Both the position numbers and the translations under genes were made by a program. Below the pieces are notes generated by a model. That model was given only the letters and a program-made list of their open reading frames with translations. It searched no databases and was not told where the DNA came from. A DNA stretch of 64,000 nucleotides, taken from positions 5,642,001-5,706,000 of the forward strand of contig NZ_CP059973.1 in NCBI RefSeq assembly GCF_009193295.2, given 5' to 3'. Source of the DNA: Bacteroides luhongzhouii. Its GTDB lineage: Bacteria > Bacteroidota > Bacteroidia > Bacteroidales > Bacteroidaceae. Every line of letters starts with the position of its first letter. Positions within the stretch are counted from its first letter, which is position 1. Shown here piece by piece: positions 1 through 10,657 of the stretch.

Positions 1-119
1 CAGTCTTTTTCGTCGGCACGCTCCTCATCAGTCAACCATGTGCGAAAATCCTGATTGACTTCTTCCGGATAGTCATGCTTAATATAACGGTCGATTACGT
101 CGCGAATATAATTCTTCAT
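1..119 (-). CDS. FecR-family anti-sigma factor, N-terminal fragment
   Basis: Only the first 39 codons are inside the window; the gene continues past its left edge. The fragment reads MKNYIRDVIDRYIKHDYPEE and continues with a short helical, charged stretch ending near WLTDEERADEKD. This is typical of the cytoplasmic N-terminal domain of Bacteroides FecR anti-sigma factors, which bind the partner sigma factor. It lies directly downstream of an ECF sigma gene on the same strand, with a 63-base gap, which is the standard sigma/anti-sigma order in Bacteroides and is usually followed by a SusC/SusD pair. The family call rests mainly on this position and on the style of the N-terminus. The transmembrane and FecR domains cannot be seen. 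Confidence 0.6.
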   Translation of the reverse strand, partial: MKNYIRDVIDRYIKHDYPEEVNQDFRTWLTDEERADEKD

Positions 120-182
120 AAAGTGATATTTATTATTGTATTTAGAAACACTTACATAGATATCACTATTCAGAAAAAGAAA

Positions 183-734
183 CTACGGGAAGAAGCGGAA
201 CAAAATAACAAACATTAACACTTTACGGAGCTCAGTCAATGTTTTATAAATATGATCTTCTACCGTGCGTAAGGGGATTTGCAATTTATCTGCTATTTCT
301 TTATGAGAAAGTCCTTCAAAACGACTCATTTCAAAAACCTGTCTACGACGATCAGGCAGCTGGCTGAGTGTCATCTTGATAAGCATTAATACTTCTTTAT
401 AGTACAGATTCTCTAACAGGGAAGAATCTTCGTCACAAAGCTCACCCAGCAACTGTGCTTTCAAAACTTTATCTTCATATTCCTGCTCTACCTTCTGATG
501 CTTGAAAAGATTGAATATTTCATTCCGGGTCACGGTATAGAGATAACCGGTCATGGTTTCCTGTTCTCGCCAAAGTTCAGGGCGTGTCCATAACTTAAGA
601 AATATATTCTGGGCAATGTCTTCCGCATCTTCCTCCGATTTGGTCAATAACCTTGCAAAGTTCTTGACTCTTGGGAAGTTGGCGGCATAAAACTGCTCAA
701 AACAGACATCTATATTGTCATTCTTTCCGTTCAT
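183..734 (-). CDS. ECF-type RNA polymerase sigma-70 factor
   Basis: A 183-residue extracytoplasmic-function sigma factor that would direct RNA polymerase to promoters of a linked uptake system when released by its anti-sigma factor. Region 2 spans about residues 10-80, with the helix-rich core around EEDAEDIAQNIFLKLW that contacts core polymerase and the -10 element. Region 4 spans about residues 115-172, with the helix-turn-helix GLSHKEIADKLQIPLRTVEDH that reads the -35 element. Length and architecture fit the Bacteroides-expanded sigma-70 family. The FecR-like gene follows on the same strand, so this is probably the first gene of a trans-envelope signalling unit whose receptor lies outside the window. 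The C-terminus is hydrophobic (VLMFVILFRFFP), which is slightly unusual. Confidence 0.9.
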   Translation of the reverse strand: MNGKNDNIDVCFEQFYAANFPRVKNFARLLTKSEEDAEDIAQNIFLKLWTRPELWREQETMTGYLYTVTRNEIFNLFKHQKVEQEYEDKVLKAQLLGELCDEDSSLLENLYYKEVLMLIKMTLSQLPDRRRQVFEMSRFEGLSHKEIADKLQIPLRTVEDHIYKTLTELRKVLMFVILFRFFP

Positions 735-763
735 TTGTTAAACCTTTCCCAATGAAAGTTGGG

Positions 764-793
764 CAAATATAGGCAAAATAAAAAGATAGCAAA
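764..793 (-). promoter_or_regulatory. Probable promoter of the ECF sigma gene
   Basis: Reading the minus strand, TTTG lies 18 bases upstream of TATATTTG, matching the Bacteroides -33/-7 consensus (TTTG, then TAnnTTTG) with slightly short spacing. The -7 box is about 30 bases upstream of the sigma start codon. Confidence 0.5.
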
Positions 794-800
794 GAATATA

Positions 801-850
801 AACAAAAAAACATCCCGCCTTTTAAACTAAAACAAGTCTAAAAAGCGGGA
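801..850 (-). terminator. Intrinsic terminator of the methylmalonyl-CoA mutase operon
   Basis: On the minus strand, just past the mutB stop codon, TCCCGCTTTTTAGAC pairs with GTTTAAAAGGCGGGA around an 8-base loop. A T-rich run with seven consecutive T follows. This ends the mut transcript before the sigma gene. Confidence 0.85.
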
Positions 851-880
851 ATATATTATTGTTTAGAAGAATTCCAGCTG

Positions 881-3028
881 TTATTCTTCATCCATCAAAA
901 TCTCCAGAATCTGACAAGCAGCCTTCGCCACCGGAGTACCCGGACCAAAAATAGCAGCTACACCTGCCTTATACAGGAAGTCATAATCCTGTGCAGGAAT
1001 AACACCACCGGCAATCACTACAATGTCTTCACGTCCCAGTTTCTTCAGTTCTTCAATAATCTGCGGAACCAATGTCTTATGTCCGGCAGCCAGTGAAGAA
1101 ACACCTACTACATGAACGTCGTTTTCCACCGCTTCACGGGCAGCTTCTGCCGGAGTCTGGAACAATGGTCCCATATCCACGTCGAAACCGCAGTCTGCAT
1201 AACCTGTTGCTACCACCTTGGCACCACGGTCGTGACCGTCTTGTCCCATCTTTGCAACCATGATACGAGGTTGACGTCCCTCTTTTTTCGCAAACTTCTC
1301 TGCCAGTTCACAAGCACGCTTGAAGTCGCTATCGTTTTTACTTTCTGATGAATACACGCCTGATATCGTTCTAATTATTGCTTTATAACGTCCTACAATC
1401 TGTTCGCACGCATAAGAAATCTCGCCCAAAGTAGCACGAACACGAGCTGCTTCAACTGCCAGTTCAAGCAAGTTACCCTTGCCAGTCTTCACACATTCAG
1501 TGATAGCCGCCAATGCTTTGTCCACTTCTGCCTGATTACGTCCTTCTTTCAAACGTTTCAGGTTTTCAATCTGTTCAAGACGAACTGCCGTATTATCAAT
1601 TTCAAGGATATCAATCGGAGCTTCTTTTTCCAAACGATACTTGTTCACACCCACAATGGTCTGCTGACCGCTGTCGATACGAGCCTGTGTACGTGCAGCC
1701 GCTTCTTCGATACGCATTTTAGGAATACCTGTTTCGATAGCTTTCGCCATACCACCCAGTTTTTCAACTTCCTGGATCAAATCCCATGCCTTGTGAATCA
1801 ATTCATTAGTCAGAGATTCTACATAATAAGAACCACCCCATGGGTCAACGTTCTTACAGATGTAAGTTTCTTCCTGAATATAAATCTGCGTGTTACGTGC
1901 GATACGTGCAGAGAAATCCGTCGGAAGAGCGATAGCCTCATCCAATGCATTAGTATGCAAAGATTGGGTATGCCCCAAAGCTGCAGCCATAGCCTCAATA
2001 CAGGTACGTCCTACGTTGTTGAACGGATCTTGCTCCGTCAATGACCATCCGGAAGTCTGTGAGTGAGTACGCAATGCCAGTGATTTCGGGTTCTTCGGAT
2101 TAAATTGTTTCACAATCTTTGCCCACAACATACGTGCGGCACGCATCTTGGCAATTTCCATAAAGTGATTGGTTCCGATTGCCCAGAAGAAAGAAAGACG
2201 CGGAGCAAATGCATCAATATCGATGCCTGCCGCTGTTCCGGCACGGAGATATTCCAAACCGTCAGCCAATGTATAAGCCAACTCGATATCTGCGGTAGCA
2301 CCTGCTTCCTGCATGTGATAACCGGAGATAGAGATAGAGTTAAACTTAGGCATCTTCTGTGAAGTGTATTCGAAGATATCAGAGATAATCTTCATAGAGA
2401 ACGCAGGTGGATAAATATAGGTGTTACGCACCATGAATTCTTTTAAAATGTCGTTCTGGATAGTACCTGCCATTTCTTCGAGTTTAGCGCCCTGTTCCAA
2501 ACCGGCATTGATATAGAATGCCATAATCGGAAGTACAGCACCATTCATCGTCATGGATACAGACATCTTATTCAAAGGAATACCATCGAACAAAACTTTC
2601 ATGTTTTCCAATGAACAGATAGACACACCTGCTTTACCTACGTCCCCCACTACACGTTCGTGGTCGGGGTCATAACCGCGGTGAGTAGCCAAGTCAAACG
2701 CTACTGACAAACCTTTCTGACCGGAAGCCAAATTACGGCGATAGAAAGCATTGGATTCTTCGGCAGTAGAAAATCCGGCATACTGACGGATGGTCCAGGG
2801 GCGAAGAGTGTACATTACTGAATACGGACCACGCAGATAAGGAGGAAGTCCGGCAGCATAGCCGAGGTGTTCCATTCCTTCGAGGTCTTCTTTTGTATAA
2901 ACAGGCTTCACTTCAATGTGTTCCGGTGTTTTCCAATCGGCGGAGATACCGTTAGCCTTTTGCCATTCAGCACCGTTAACCGGCTGAAATGCGGCATATA
3001 TATCGATGTTTTTAAAATCTTTTCTCAT
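881..3028 (-). CDS. mutB: Methylmalonyl-CoA mutase, large (catalytic) subunit
   Basis: Adenosylcobalamin-dependent enzyme that interconverts succinyl-CoA and methylmalonyl-CoA. In Bacteroides this feeds the succinate-to-propionate branch of fermentation. The 715 residues contain an N-terminal TIM-barrel mutase domain (about 45-560) with the family stretch [18 protein letters not shown], and a C-terminal B12-binding Rossmann domain (about 585-715). The latter has the cobalt-ligand motif DGHDRG, matching DxHxxG, so this chain is the active one. It starts one base after the mutA stop and is clearly co-transcribed with it. A strong terminator follows. The start is fixed by the ATG abutting mutA. 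Its need for B12 fits the uptake locus 6 kb away. Confidence 0.97.
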   Translation of the reverse strand: MRKDFKNIDIYAAFQPVNGAEWQKANGISADWKTPEHIEVKPVYTKEDLEGMEHLGYAAGLPPYLRGPYSVMYTLRPWTIRQYAGFSTAEESNAFYRRNLASGQKGLSVAFDLATHRGYDPDHERVVGDVGKAGVSICSLENMKVLFDGIPLNKMSVSMTMNGAVLPIMAFYINAGLEQGAKLEEMAGTIQNDILKEFMVRNTYIYPPAFSMKIISDIFEYTSQKMPKFNSISISGYHMQEAGATADIELAYTLADGLEYLRAGTAAGIDIDAFAPRLSFFWAIGTNHFMEIAKMRAARMLWAKIVKQFNPKNPKSLALRTHSQTSGWSLTEQDPFNNVGRTCIEAMAAALGHTQSLHTNALDEAIALPTDFSARIARNTQIYIQEETYICKNVDPWGGSYYVESLTNELIHKAWDLIQEVEKLGGMAKAIETGIPKMRIEEAAARTQARIDSGQQTIVGVNKYRLEKEAPIDILEIDNTAVRLEQIENLKRLKEGRNQAEVDKALAAITECVKTGKGNLLELAVEAARVRATLGEISYACEQIVGRYKAIIRTISGVYSSESKNDSDFKRACELAEKFAKKEGRQPRIMVAKMGQDGHDRGAKVVATGYADCGFDVDMGPLFQTPAEAAREAVENDVHVVGVSSLAAGHKTLVPQIIEELKKLGREDIVVIAGGVIPAQDYDFLYKAGVAAIFGPGTPVAKAACQILEILMDEE

Positions 3029-3029
3029 C

Positions 3030-4931
3030 TTACTTCAATAGTTTAGCGTTAAACTCTTTCAAGGTATCCAATACGTTGACACGAACATGGATGAAGTTTT
3101 CGATACCTGCGGCTTTCAAGTCATCCATACAAGCCGGAGCACCGGCAACGATAAACATAGCGCGACCATTCAAGGCTTTGAAAGCAGGAACTGCATATTC
3201 AGCATATTCATCATCGCTGGAACAGATTACAACAATATCAGCTTTCGCAGCCATAGCTGCCTCTACTCCTGCCTCTACTGTTTCAAATCCAAGATTATCG
3301 ACAACTTCATAACCGGCACAAGCCAGGAAGTTGCAGGAATATTGTGCACGTGCCTGACGCATCGCCAAATTACCGATTGTCAGCATGAACGCCTTCGGAC
3401 GTTTACCTGATGCTTCCGTTTCAAGACGTAACGCTTCAAACTCACTGGCTGCACGATCGAATACCAATGTATCCACATCTTTCTCACAAGTATGAGAGTC
3501 ACCACCACAGCAGCATTTTCCTTCCACTGGTTTCTTGTCACCGGCTTTTTCGTTGAAGTTCGGGAATTGGTTAGTACCCAACAGAATTTCACGACGCTGC
3601 GCCACTGCTTTATGACGGGCTTTATTGCTTTCGTTTACTGCAGCCTGAACTGTACCAGCTTTTAATGCGGTATAGAAACCGCCTGCTTCTTCTGTAGCAA
3701 GGAAGATTTCCCACGCTTGTTTAGCAATAGATACAGTCAGATTCTCAATATAATAAGAACCGGCAGACGGGTCAATTACTTTATCGAAATGAGATTCTTC
3801 TTTCAGCAATAGTTGTTGATTGCGAGCCAGACGTTCTGATAATTCATCCGGAGTCCCATAAGCCTTATCAAACGGAACGACTGTCATTGAATCTACCCCA
3901 CCCAAAGCAGCGCTCATTGCTTCAGTCTGTGTACGAAGCAAATTCACGTGTGCGTCAAACAAAGTAAGATTAAAAGTAGAAGTTTCGGCATGAACCGCCA
4001 TTTTTGCTGCACAACGACATTCGCCGTTAGCTCCCTTATTGCTGCAATCACGCAGACATTCAGGTTTATAAGAAGCTACGATATTTGCCCACAACAGACG
4101 TGCGGCGCGGAACTTAGCAATTTCAAGGAAGTAATTGGAGCTGATACCGAAGTTGAATTTTATCTTTTTAGCTACTACGGCAGCGGGAATACCGGCATCA
4201 GTCAACTGATTCATGTATTCATTACCCCAAGCCAATGCATAACCCAACTCTTGAGAGATATAAGCTCCGGCATTGTTTAATGAGATTGCATTTACATTCA
4301 ATACACGATAAAAAGGAAGTGGCTGGATAGCTTCGATCAATGCTTTCGCTGTCTGCACCATATCCCCTTTTTCCTTACCGCGAGTCAGCATCTTATTGAA
4401 GAAATCATAATTGATAGAGCCTTTCAGCTTCTTTACATCATAGTCTTTCTTCTGGAAATAAGCCACCAGTAAGTTAGCCAACTCCACAACATGCCCCTGG
4501 CAAGTTGAGAAATTTAATTCAACGCACTCTGCCTGAATATCATTCAACAGCGTTTCAATATATTCCGCATTGAGCTCTTTTGCTTTTACATGGAAAGATA
4601 GTGAATCAACACCCTTATTTAAGATGTCCAATGCTTTTGCATTAGCCTCTTTGGGGCATTCTACCCTGATTTCCTGGCGAACCAACCACTCATTGTTGTC
4701 TTTTTTAGTACCTCTCAGATAAGGGAACTCTCCGGGAAGCGCATCAGTAGTTTTTAAACCCTCCAGATCTTCCATCCGGTAGAAAGGTTTCACTTTAAAC
4801 CCTTCGTTTGTTTTCCAAACGAGCTTCTTCTCAAAATCAGCACCTTTCAAGTCGGCTGTAACCTTCTCCATCCATTGTTCGGTGGAGACAGGAGAAAAGT
4901 CTGAGAAGAGTTTTTCTTTTTTGTCTGCCAT
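3030..4931 (-). CDS. mutA: Methylmalonyl-CoA mutase, small (non-catalytic) subunit
   Basis: Partner chain of the mutase heterodimer, 633 residues, with the same two-domain plan as MutB. The C-terminal cobalamin-type domain is present, but the region that should carry DxHxxG reads [13 protein letters not shown], so it cannot ligand cobalt; this is the known state of the small subunit. Two cysteine-rich inserts stand out: about residues 292-308 (Cys spacing as in [17 protein letters not shown]) and about 472-483 ([11 protein letters not shown]). Neither belongs to the usual catalytic machinery, and what they bind, if anything, is unknown. mutA is the first gene of the two-gene operon, with a TATATTTG box about 80 bases upstream. 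Confidence 0.95.
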   Translation of the reverse strand: MADKKEKLFSDFSPVSTEQWMEKVTADLKGADFEKKLVWKTNEGFKVKPFYRMEDLEGLKTTDALPGEFPYLRGTKKDNNEWLVRQEIRVECPKEANAKALDILNKGVDSLSFHVKAKELNAEYIETLLNDIQAECVELNFSTCQGHVVELANLLVAYFQKKDYDVKKLKGSINYDFFNKMLTRGKEKGDMVQTAKALIEAIQPLPFYRVLNVNAISLNNAGAYISQELGYALAWGNEYMNQLTDAGIPAAVVAKKIKFNFGISSNYFLEIAKFRAARLLWANIVASYKPECLRDCSNKGANGECRCAAKMAVHAETSTFNLTLFDAHVNLLRTQTEAMSAALGGVDSMTVVPFDKAYGTPDELSERLARNQQLLLKEESHFDKVIDPSAGSYYIENLTVSIAKQAWEIFLATEEAGGFYTALKAGTVQAAVNESNKARHKAVAQRREILLGTNQFPNFNEKAGDKKPVEGKCCCGGDSHTCEKDVDTLVFDRAASEFEALRLETEASGKRPKAFMLTIGNLAMRQARAQYSCNFLACAGYEVVDNLGFETVEAGVEAAMAAKADIVVICSSDDEYAEYAVPAFKALNGRAMFIVAGAPACMDDLKAAGIENFIHVRVNVLDTLKEFNAKLLK

Positions 4932-5010
4932 AGTTTATCTAAAATTAAAACAAGATTAATATTGTCTTTATTTTTATCTATCTCTTTCTGAATGTCTGTT
5001 GTTCGACATG

Positions 5011-5018
5011 CAAATATA
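5011..5018 (-). promoter_or_regulatory. Probable -7 box of the mutA-mutB promoter
   Basis: On the minus strand TATATTTG matches the Bacteroides -7 consensus TAnnTTTG, with T-rich TTTTG sequence upstream at shorter than ideal spacing. No cobalamin riboswitch is visible ahead of mutA, so mutase expression does not appear to be controlled by one. Confidence 0.4.
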
Positions 5019-5130
5019 ACCAATAAGTTAAAACAAAACTTCTTTTTATAGAAAATTCGCACACCTCTCACTCTCGCATAGAATCTGTATAGAAATTCTT
5101 CATTCTTTATTTTTTTTAGTTCTTCATTTA

Positions 5131-5162
5131 TTTGATTTGCTCCAATGTTATGAGTAATTTTG
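5131..5162 (+). promoter_or_regulatory. Promoter of the AspT/YidE-type transporter gene
   Basis: TTTG at 5131 is followed 20 bases later by TAATTTTG at 5155-5162, an excellent match to the Bacteroides TTTG-N19-21-TAnnTTTG consensus. The ATG at 5202 is about 40 bases downstream, which supports that start over the upstream TTG at 5160, which lies inside the -7 box. Confidence 0.65.
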
Positions 5163-5201
5163 CACCCGTTTTTAGAAAAACATTATAAAAACTGCTATAT
5201 T

Positions 5202-6866
5202 ATGGATTGGTTACAAAGTTTATTGTGGGACCCCAGTTCCGTAGCTCACATCGTGCTCCTCTACGCATTTGTAGTGGCAGCCGGAGTGTATCTGGGTAAG
5301 ATAAAGATATTCGGAGTATCTTTGGGCGTCACATTTGTTTTGTTTGCCGGCATCCTAATGGGACATTTCGGCTTCACAGCCGATACACACATCCTACATT
5401 TCATCCGTGAATTCGGATTGATCTTGTTCGTATTCTGTATCGGTCTTCAGGTGGGGCCATCTTTCTTCTCTTCTTTCAAAAAAGGAGGAATGACATTGAA
5501 CCTGTTGGCTGTAGGCATCGTAGTGTTAAATATTGCTGTTGCGCTGGGGCTTTACTACCTCTGGAACGGCCGGGTAGAACTGCCGATGATGGTAGGTATC
5601 CTCTATGGAGCTGTCACAAACACTCCGGGACTTGGTGCCGCCAATGAAGCATTGAACCAGCTTAATTACACTGGTCCACAAATCGCACTGGGATATGCGT
5701 GCGCTTATCCGCTTGGCGTGGTAGGTATTATCGGTTCAATCATCGCTATTCGTTACATCTTCCGTGTCAATATGACTAAAGAAGAAGAAAGTCTGAAAGC
5801 CCAAAATGGAGATGCACATCACAAACCTCACATGATGAGTCTGGAAGTGCGTAATGAATCAATCAGTGGGAAAACTTTGATTGAAATCAAAGAGTTTTTA
5901 GGCCGTCAGTTCGTTTGTTCACGCATTCGTCATGAAGGCCATGTAAGCGTTCCCAACCATGAAACCATATTCAATATGGGGGATCAATTGTTCATTGTAT
6001 GCTCGGAAGAAGACGCCCCTGCAATTACCGTATTTATCGGTAAAGAAGTGGAACTCGACTGGGAGAAACAAGACCTTCCCATGGTTTCCCGCCGTATTCT
6101 GGTGACTAAACCGGAAATCAACGGAAAGACTTTAGGATCTATGCATTTTCGCAGTATGTATGGAGTGAACGTTACCCGCATCAACCGTTCCGGTATGGAC
6201 TTGTTTGCCGATCCAAATCTGGTACTTCAGGTAGGTGACCGTGTGATGGTGGTAGGTCAGCAAGATGCAGTTGAACGTGTGGCAGGTGTGTTGGGTAATC
6301 AGTTAAAACGTCTGGACACACCGAACATTGTGACTATTTTTGTTGGTATCTTCTTAGGAATTCTTCTGGGCAGCCTTCCTATAGCATTCCCCGGTATGCC
6401 GACTCCTTTGAAATTAGGTTTGGCAGGCGGACCGCTGGTAGTAGCTATCCTTATCGGACGTTTCGGTCATAAGCTCCATTTAGTGACTTATACAACCATG
6501 AGCGCCAACCTGATGCTTCGAGAAATCGGTATCGTACTCTTCCTTGCCAGTGTCGGTATAGATGCCGGAGCCAATTTTGTGCAAACGGTAGTCGAAGGTG
6601 ACGGATTATTATACGTAGGTTGTGGTTTCCTTATCACCGTTATCCCGTTGCTTATAATCGGTGCTATCGCAAGATTATATTATAAGGTAAACTACTTCAC
6701 CCTGATGGGATTGATAGCCGGTAGTAATACCGACCCGCCCGCATTGGCTTATTCCAATCAAACAACATCCGGAGATGCTCCGGCAGTAGGGTATTCTACA
6801 GTTTACCCATTATCCATGTTCCTCCGTATTCTGACGGGACAGATGATATTATTAACGATGATGTAA
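5202..6866 (+). CDS. Putative transporter, AspT/YidE/YbjL family with two TrkA-C domains
   Basis: An inner-membrane protein of about 554 residues from the ATG at 5202. Two hydrophobic halves of about five helices each (roughly residues 5-195 and 370-554) flank a soluble centre holding two RCK_C/TrkA-C modules: about 210-280, [15 protein letters not shown], and about 295-365, [12 protein letters not shown]. Each membrane half carries the duplication typical of the aspartate:alanine exchanger family, with [15 protein letters not shown] in the first and [15 protein letters not shown] in the second. Family members exchange or export small organic acids and are often gated by ligands of the RCK domains. 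The substrate cannot be read from sequence. It stands alone, between its own promoter and a shared terminator. Confidence 0.85.
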   Translation: MDWLQSLLWDPSSVAHIVLLYAFVVAAGVYLGKIKIFGVSLGVTFVLFAGILMGHFGFTADTHILHFIREFGLILFVFCIGLQVGPSFFSSFKKGGMTLNLLAVGIVVLNIAVALGLYYLWNGRVELPMMVGILYGAVTNTPGLGAANEALNQLNYTGPQIALGYACAYPLGVVGIIGSIIAIRYIFRVNMTKEEESLKAQNGDAHHKPHMMSLEVRNESISGKTLIEIKEFLGRQFVCSRIRHEGHVSVPNHETIFNMGDQLFIVCSEEDAPAITVFIGKEVELDWEKQDLPMVSRRILVTKPEINGKTLGSMHFRSMYGVNVTRINRSGMDLFADPNLVLQVGDRVMVVGQQDAVERVAGVLGNQLKRLDTPNIVTIFVGIFLGILLGSLPIAFPGMPTPLKLGLAGGPLVVAILIGRFGHKLHLVTYTTMSANLMLREIGIVLFLASVGIDAGANFVQTVVEGDGLLYVGCGFLITVIPLLIIGAIARLYYKVNYFTLMGLIAGSNTDPPALAYSNQTTSGDAPAVGYSTVYPLSMFLRILTGQMILLTMM

Positions 6867-6890
6867 ATCATGTTTAACTTATAAATAATA

Positions 6891-6926
6891 AAGCCGGTAT
6901 ATTCCATTGAAGGATATAACCGGCTT
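6891..6926. terminator. Bidirectional terminator between convergent genes
   Basis: AAGCCGGTATAT pairs with ATATAACCGGCTT, with T-rich sequence on the plus side and A-rich sequence on the other. It separates the transporter gene from the convergent kinase-like gene. Confidence 0.75.
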
Positions 6927-6960
6927 CATTTATTTTTCTTATAAACTTCTTCTACACCTA

Positions 6961-7593
6961 TTATATAAGTTGCAGCTTCTTCACCACAAATTCTTCTATA
7001 AACCGTACAGTCTCTTCAACTCCCAAAGAAGAAGAATCAACACATAAGTGATAAGTAGCAGCTGCTCCCCACGTTTTATAACTATAATAATTATAATACT
7101 CCGAACGTCTCTTATCCGCTTTCTCTATCATTTCTTCTGCAGCTTCCGCATCAATATGATGCATGGCACATAATCGAGCAATACGATCTTCCATAGAGGC
7201 CGAAATAAAAATATTCGCACAACGGGGATGTTCACGCAGGATATAGTCCGCACAGCGTCCGACAAAGACACAAGACTTTTCTGCCGCCAGATGACGAATC
7301 ACATCACTTTGCACCTTAAACAAGGCATCATTGCTCAAACAGTTATTACACGGCATAGCCCCCTCACTGATAAAAGGAAAACGCATACCGAACAATCCGC
7401 CAATAATACCTTGCGAAGCTTTCTCATCCGCTTTCTCAAAAAACTCTTTGCACAATCCGCTTTCTTCAGAAGCCAGATTAATCAATTCTTTATCGTAGAA
7501 GTCAATCCCCAAACGGGCTGCCAACTTCTCTCCTATTTCTTTTCCGCCGCTACCTAGTTGCCGACCGATGTTGATAACATAATTACCGCTCAT
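6961..7593 (-). CDS. Cytidylate-kinase-like family protein
   Basis: About 210 residues starting at MSGNYVINIGRQLGSGGKE. An in-frame non-ATG extension of ten residues exists, but the ATG at 7593 puts the phosphate-binding loop at the expected place. The loop GRQLGSGGKEIGEKLA is the P-loop variant of the cytidylate_kin2 family. A central segment with three cysteines (MPCNNCLSND, VFVGRCADYIL) and a LID-like arginine-rich part follow. Cytidylate kinases phosphorylate CMP; members of this side family are common in Bacteroides beside the true cmk, and their substrate is not established. It follows the outer-membrane protein gene after 52 bases on the same strand and may be co-transcribed with it. 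Confidence 0.75.
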   Translation of the reverse strand: MSGNYVINIGRQLGSGGKEIGEKLAARLGIDFYDKELINLASEESGLCKEFFEKADEKASQGIIGGLFGMRFPFISEGAMPCNNCLSNDALFKVQSDVIRHLAAEKSCVFVGRCADYILREHPRCANIFISASMEDRIARLCAMHHIDAEAAEEMIEKADKRRSEYYNYYSYKTWGAAATYHLCVDSSSLGVEETVRFIEEFVVKKLQLI

Positions 7594-7645
7594 AGTACAT
7601 TTTGTTTTATGGTTCTGTAGCAAACATACGACTTTTTTCTAAAAA

Positions 7646-10402
7646 TCACATCATCAAACGAAAGTTATATTTGAAAGTAACGATGAAATACCCTTTTATT
7701 TCCTGCGTACGATACTCATAAAAGCCATCGGAAGTTGCCATGCGGTTATAACTTTTCCTCTTTCCTAAAATGTCTACCCAATGAGCAGACAGCTCTGCTT
7801 CTTTCTTTTTCAAGAATCTCCAGGTAGCACTTGCATTCCATAACATCTCATCATCTTCTCCTTTGCGGATATTCGTACCATTACGGAATGTATAAGCCCC
7901 ATCCGTCCGTAACTGTATGCCCAAAGGAAGATCAACATATCCTTCCAGACGAAAATTATAATAACGTGTATACGTATTGTTGTCATTTACAGAGTTGAGC
8001 GAATACTGATAATTCCAGGAAGTAGAGAAGTCAAGACCTCCCCACATAGGCTGATAAGAAACATTCGCCTCACAATTCAATCCAGTGTCACGCGTTGTAC
8101 TTTTCACCGGCTCAAGACTTCTATCTTCGTTAATCATGCTGACACGATTACTATGATTACCGTTCATATCCAACCGTAAAGAGAAGTGTCCTAAACGTTT
8201 CCACCAGTTAGCACTTCCATACACATTCCAGTTACCGTTTATATTAATAGGATATGTCTCACGTCCGCCAGTCTGTGCATCATATATCATTACCTGTGTA
8301 ACGCTATTCTGTTCCAACTGTCCTCCAAGATTCGCAGATATGCCTTTTTTAGAATGTTGAAAGCTTATACGCATACTATGAGCAAACATTTGCTTCAAAT
8401 CCGGATTCCCTCGAGTAATATATAATGGATTACTATTATCTGTAAGTGGCATTAAGTCCGATAAAGAAGGTTGCCGGGTTCTACCGTCATAATTAAAAGT
8501 AATTCGTGCCTCTTTCTTTTTCCAGGCCAACCATATCATAGGCTGAAAGTCGATAGTATGCACAGTGGTATCCGCATACAGTTTCCCCATTTTCCGTTCA
8601 ATGGTTCGCCTTTGCGGAGTAATCCCTAATGATGCATTCACCATCCATGTATCATCAGAGTAATTGAAGCCTACATTCAGATCATGTCCATTAGTACGAC
8701 TATGACTTCGATTACTCAAACTATCTACATAACCCGTTTCATAATCAGGAGGCAACTCACCAAAGACATCCGACTTCGCCAAAGAAGACAATTCATAAGT
8801 GTCGCGGTTATCGCGTTCATAATGAGTGTTCCAGTTATACGCTGCACGAATATGCATTTTCTTACCGATAGGTTGGGTGAAGTTAATCCCTACCCGCCAC
8901 GAATTATTTTTCTGGGGTGACTTCAAATACTGGTTACGATAAAGCAATGAATCGTTGCCTTGCTTATCTTTAAGACGGAAATAAGTAGTTTTTGAAAGCG
9001 AAAAACTTTCATTATCCCCCCAAGAATCCGAACTTTGAATGTTCAATCCTAAAGTTGTACCTTTTTCATTCAGCCGCCTCATAATCCCCATCATCCAATT
9101 ATAACGGTTCGATTGCCCTTCCGAACGCGACCGGTTTTCACTACGATTTACTTTGATATCTTGGGAAATCGATTCAAAATCATCGAACAAACTTTCATGA
9201 TTGACGTTAGGAGGAGCGTCAAAAGAAGCATTCTGGCTATTGCTTTCATTCCGGTTAGGAGAAAAACTGAAACCACCGTTAAAATGTATGCGTGTACGTT
9301 TATCCACTTCCCAACTACCCATGATATTAGAATTGAACGACCTGCTTTTAGAGTTACCTTCATTAGTAGATGCAGAATATTGGTTACCAGCAGTTAAATA
9401 TTGCTCCTGATACATGGAAGAAATATTTCCGTTCCGATTGAGATTATAGTTCATGCTTCCGGTCAAAGAAAACTTCTTTCCGAATTTATGAGTTATATTC
9501 ACTCCCACCGAATTATTAATATTATCCTTATAAGTGCTATTCTGATATCTGTTGGTGGAACGTCCAATGAAAGAAAGATTTTCTCCGTCTTTATTAAAAT
9601 AATTCACCTGCCCTTCCAAATCCTTCTTCTGGTTATTTCCATACCCCACAGTGGCATTCGTCAACCAGGTTTTATTCAATTCATCCTTGGTCTGCAAGTC
9701 AAGTACATATTTCTTTTCTCCTGAACTAATTCCGGTAAATTCTTCTTCTTTTGATTTTTTATCGTACACTTTCAACTTACTAATCAAATCTGCCGGCAGA
9801 TTTTCAAGTGCAGTCTTTTTATCTCCGGAGAAAAAGGCTTCGCCATTTACATTGATTTCACTGATAGGTTGACCATTATATGTCAGCGATTGATCTTTCT
9901 TATTATACACCAATCCAGGAACACGCTTCACCAAATCCTCCAAATAAGCTCCATCGGGAGTTTTATAAGCAGCAGCATTAATAACGGTAGTATCCCCCTC
10001 CATCATTACTTCTTGCAACTTCCCGGTCACTACCACTTCACCAATCTGAATATCATCATCCTTCAATGTAACCGTACCGACATTCACTGATGCCGAATCC
10101 CCCAATACACGATATACGGATTGCATTCCCATAAAAGAAACTTTCAACAAATATTGTTTTTTCTTCTGTGACTGGTAATCAAGAGTAAAACGACCATTTT
10201 TATCACTTGTTATTCCTTTTATGAAAGTAGAGTCATTCTTTTGCAAAACAACAATACTAGCCGAAGGTAAAGGCTGTCGTTTATTACTCTCAGGCTCCAA
10301 CGTCTGCACTCTGCCTTTGACAGTTCTTGTTTGTTGAGCATATAATACAGTATGTATGCAAAGTAACAGCAAAAGTAGTCCACATAGTCTACAAGTTTTC
10401 AT
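7646..10402 (-). CDS. Outer-membrane beta-barrel protein with carboxypeptidase-regulatory-like N-terminus
   Basis: 918 residues with a Sec signal peptide (residues 1-22, ending LYAQQ). A CarboxypepD_reg-like beta-sandwich follows at about 25-120 (TVKGRV, then KGITSDKNGRFTLDY). A plug-like region at about 120-230 includes GEVVVTGKLQEV and KRVPGLVYNKKDQSLTYNG. The rest is a long barrel of alternating strands ending in FKYNFRLMM, with a C-terminal aromatic pattern typical of outer-membrane insertion. This matches the outer-membrane barrel family related to TonB-dependent receptors (OMP_b-brl_3), but no SusD partner is present. Substrate and TonB dependence are unknown. It is separated from the B12 operon upstream by a terminator. 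Confidence 0.8.
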   Translation of the reverse strand: MKTCRLCGLLLLLLCIHTVLYAQQTRTVKGRVQTLEPESNKRQPLPSASIVVLQKNDSTFIKGITSDKNGRFTLDYQSQKKKQYLLKVSFMGMQSVYRVLGDSASVNVGTVTLKDDDIQIGEVVVTGKLQEVMMEGDTTVINAAAYKTPDGAYLEDLVKRVPGLVYNKKDQSLTYNGQPISEINVNGEAFFSGDKKTALENLPADLISKLKVYDKKSKEEEFTGISSGEKKYVLDLQTKDELNKTWLTNATVGYGNNQKKDLEGQVNYFNKDGENLSFIGRSTNRYQNSTYKDNINNSVGVNITHKFGKKFSLTGSMNYNLNRNGNISSMYQEQYLTAGNQYSASTNEGNSKSRSFNSNIMGSWEVDKRTRIHFNGGFSFSPNRNESNSQNASFDAPPNVNHESLFDDFESISQDIKVNRSENRSRSEGQSNRYNWMMGIMRRLNEKGTTLGLNIQSSDSWGDNESFSLSKTTYFRLKDKQGNDSLLYRNQYLKSPQKNNSWRVGINFTQPIGKKMHIRAAYNWNTHYERDNRDTYELSSLAKSDVFGELPPDYETGYVDSLSNRSHSRTNGHDLNVGFNYSDDTWMVNASLGITPQRRTIERKMGKLYADTTVHTIDFQPMIWLAWKKKEARITFNYDGRTRQPSLSDLMPLTDNSNPLYITRGNPDLKQMFAHSMRISFQHSKKGISANLGGQLEQNSVTQVMIYDAQTGGRETYPININGNWNVYGSANWWKRLGHFSLRLDMNGNHSNRVSMINEDRSLEPVKSTTRDTGLNCEANVSYQPMWGGLDFSTSWNYQYSLNSVNDNNTYTRYYNFRLEGYVDLPLGIQLRTDGAYTFRNGTNIRKGEDDEMLWNASATWRFLKKKEAELSAHWVDILGKRKSYNRMATSDGFYEYRTQEIKGYFIVTFKYNFRLMM

Positions 10403-10549
10403 GTCAATAGCAGTATAAGTCTGTTTTTTAATTGAGTCAGAATTGTGGAGGTAAATTTAAGGAGTTTTCCTGAAAGTATATCACTTTATTCATTTTATTA
10501 AAACTTATTACATTCCAATCACACAAGGTCACAGTATAATCTAAAAAAA

Positions 10550-10615
10550 GACTTTCCCATCAATCAAAAAACATACTCTTTTTAAAAGGACATTTTTTGA
10601 TTGAATGAGAAAGTC
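10550..10615. terminator. Long hairpin between the B12 operon and the barrel-protein gene
   Basis: GACTTTC pairs with GAAAGTC and, inside it, AATCAAAAAA pairs with TTTTTTGATT, making an interrupted long stem around an A/T-rich loop. It probably backs up the terminator at 10625. The rest of the 10403-10653 gap shows no gene and no clear TAnnTTTG promoter for the barrel gene. Confidence 0.45.
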
Positions 10616-10624
10616 CTCATCAAT

Positions 10625-10657
10625 AAAAATGATAGATTATAGAGTTAAATCTATCAC
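10625..10657 (-). terminator. Intrinsic terminator of the btuB-btuG operon
   Basis: On the minus strand GTGATAGATT pairs with AATCTATCA and is followed by TTTTTATT. The TGA stop codon of the last gene lies inside the left arm, so the stop codon and the terminator are fused. Confidence 0.8.

Noticed and set aside
1072..2362. Several open frames opposite mutB, up to 85 codons
   Set aside because: They lie wholly inside a strongly conserved enzyme gene on the other strand, have no family features, and reflect codon bias of the real gene.
5160..5201. TTG start for the AspT-type transporter
   Set aside because: It falls inside the predicted -7 box; the ATG at 5202 gives a normal N-terminus.
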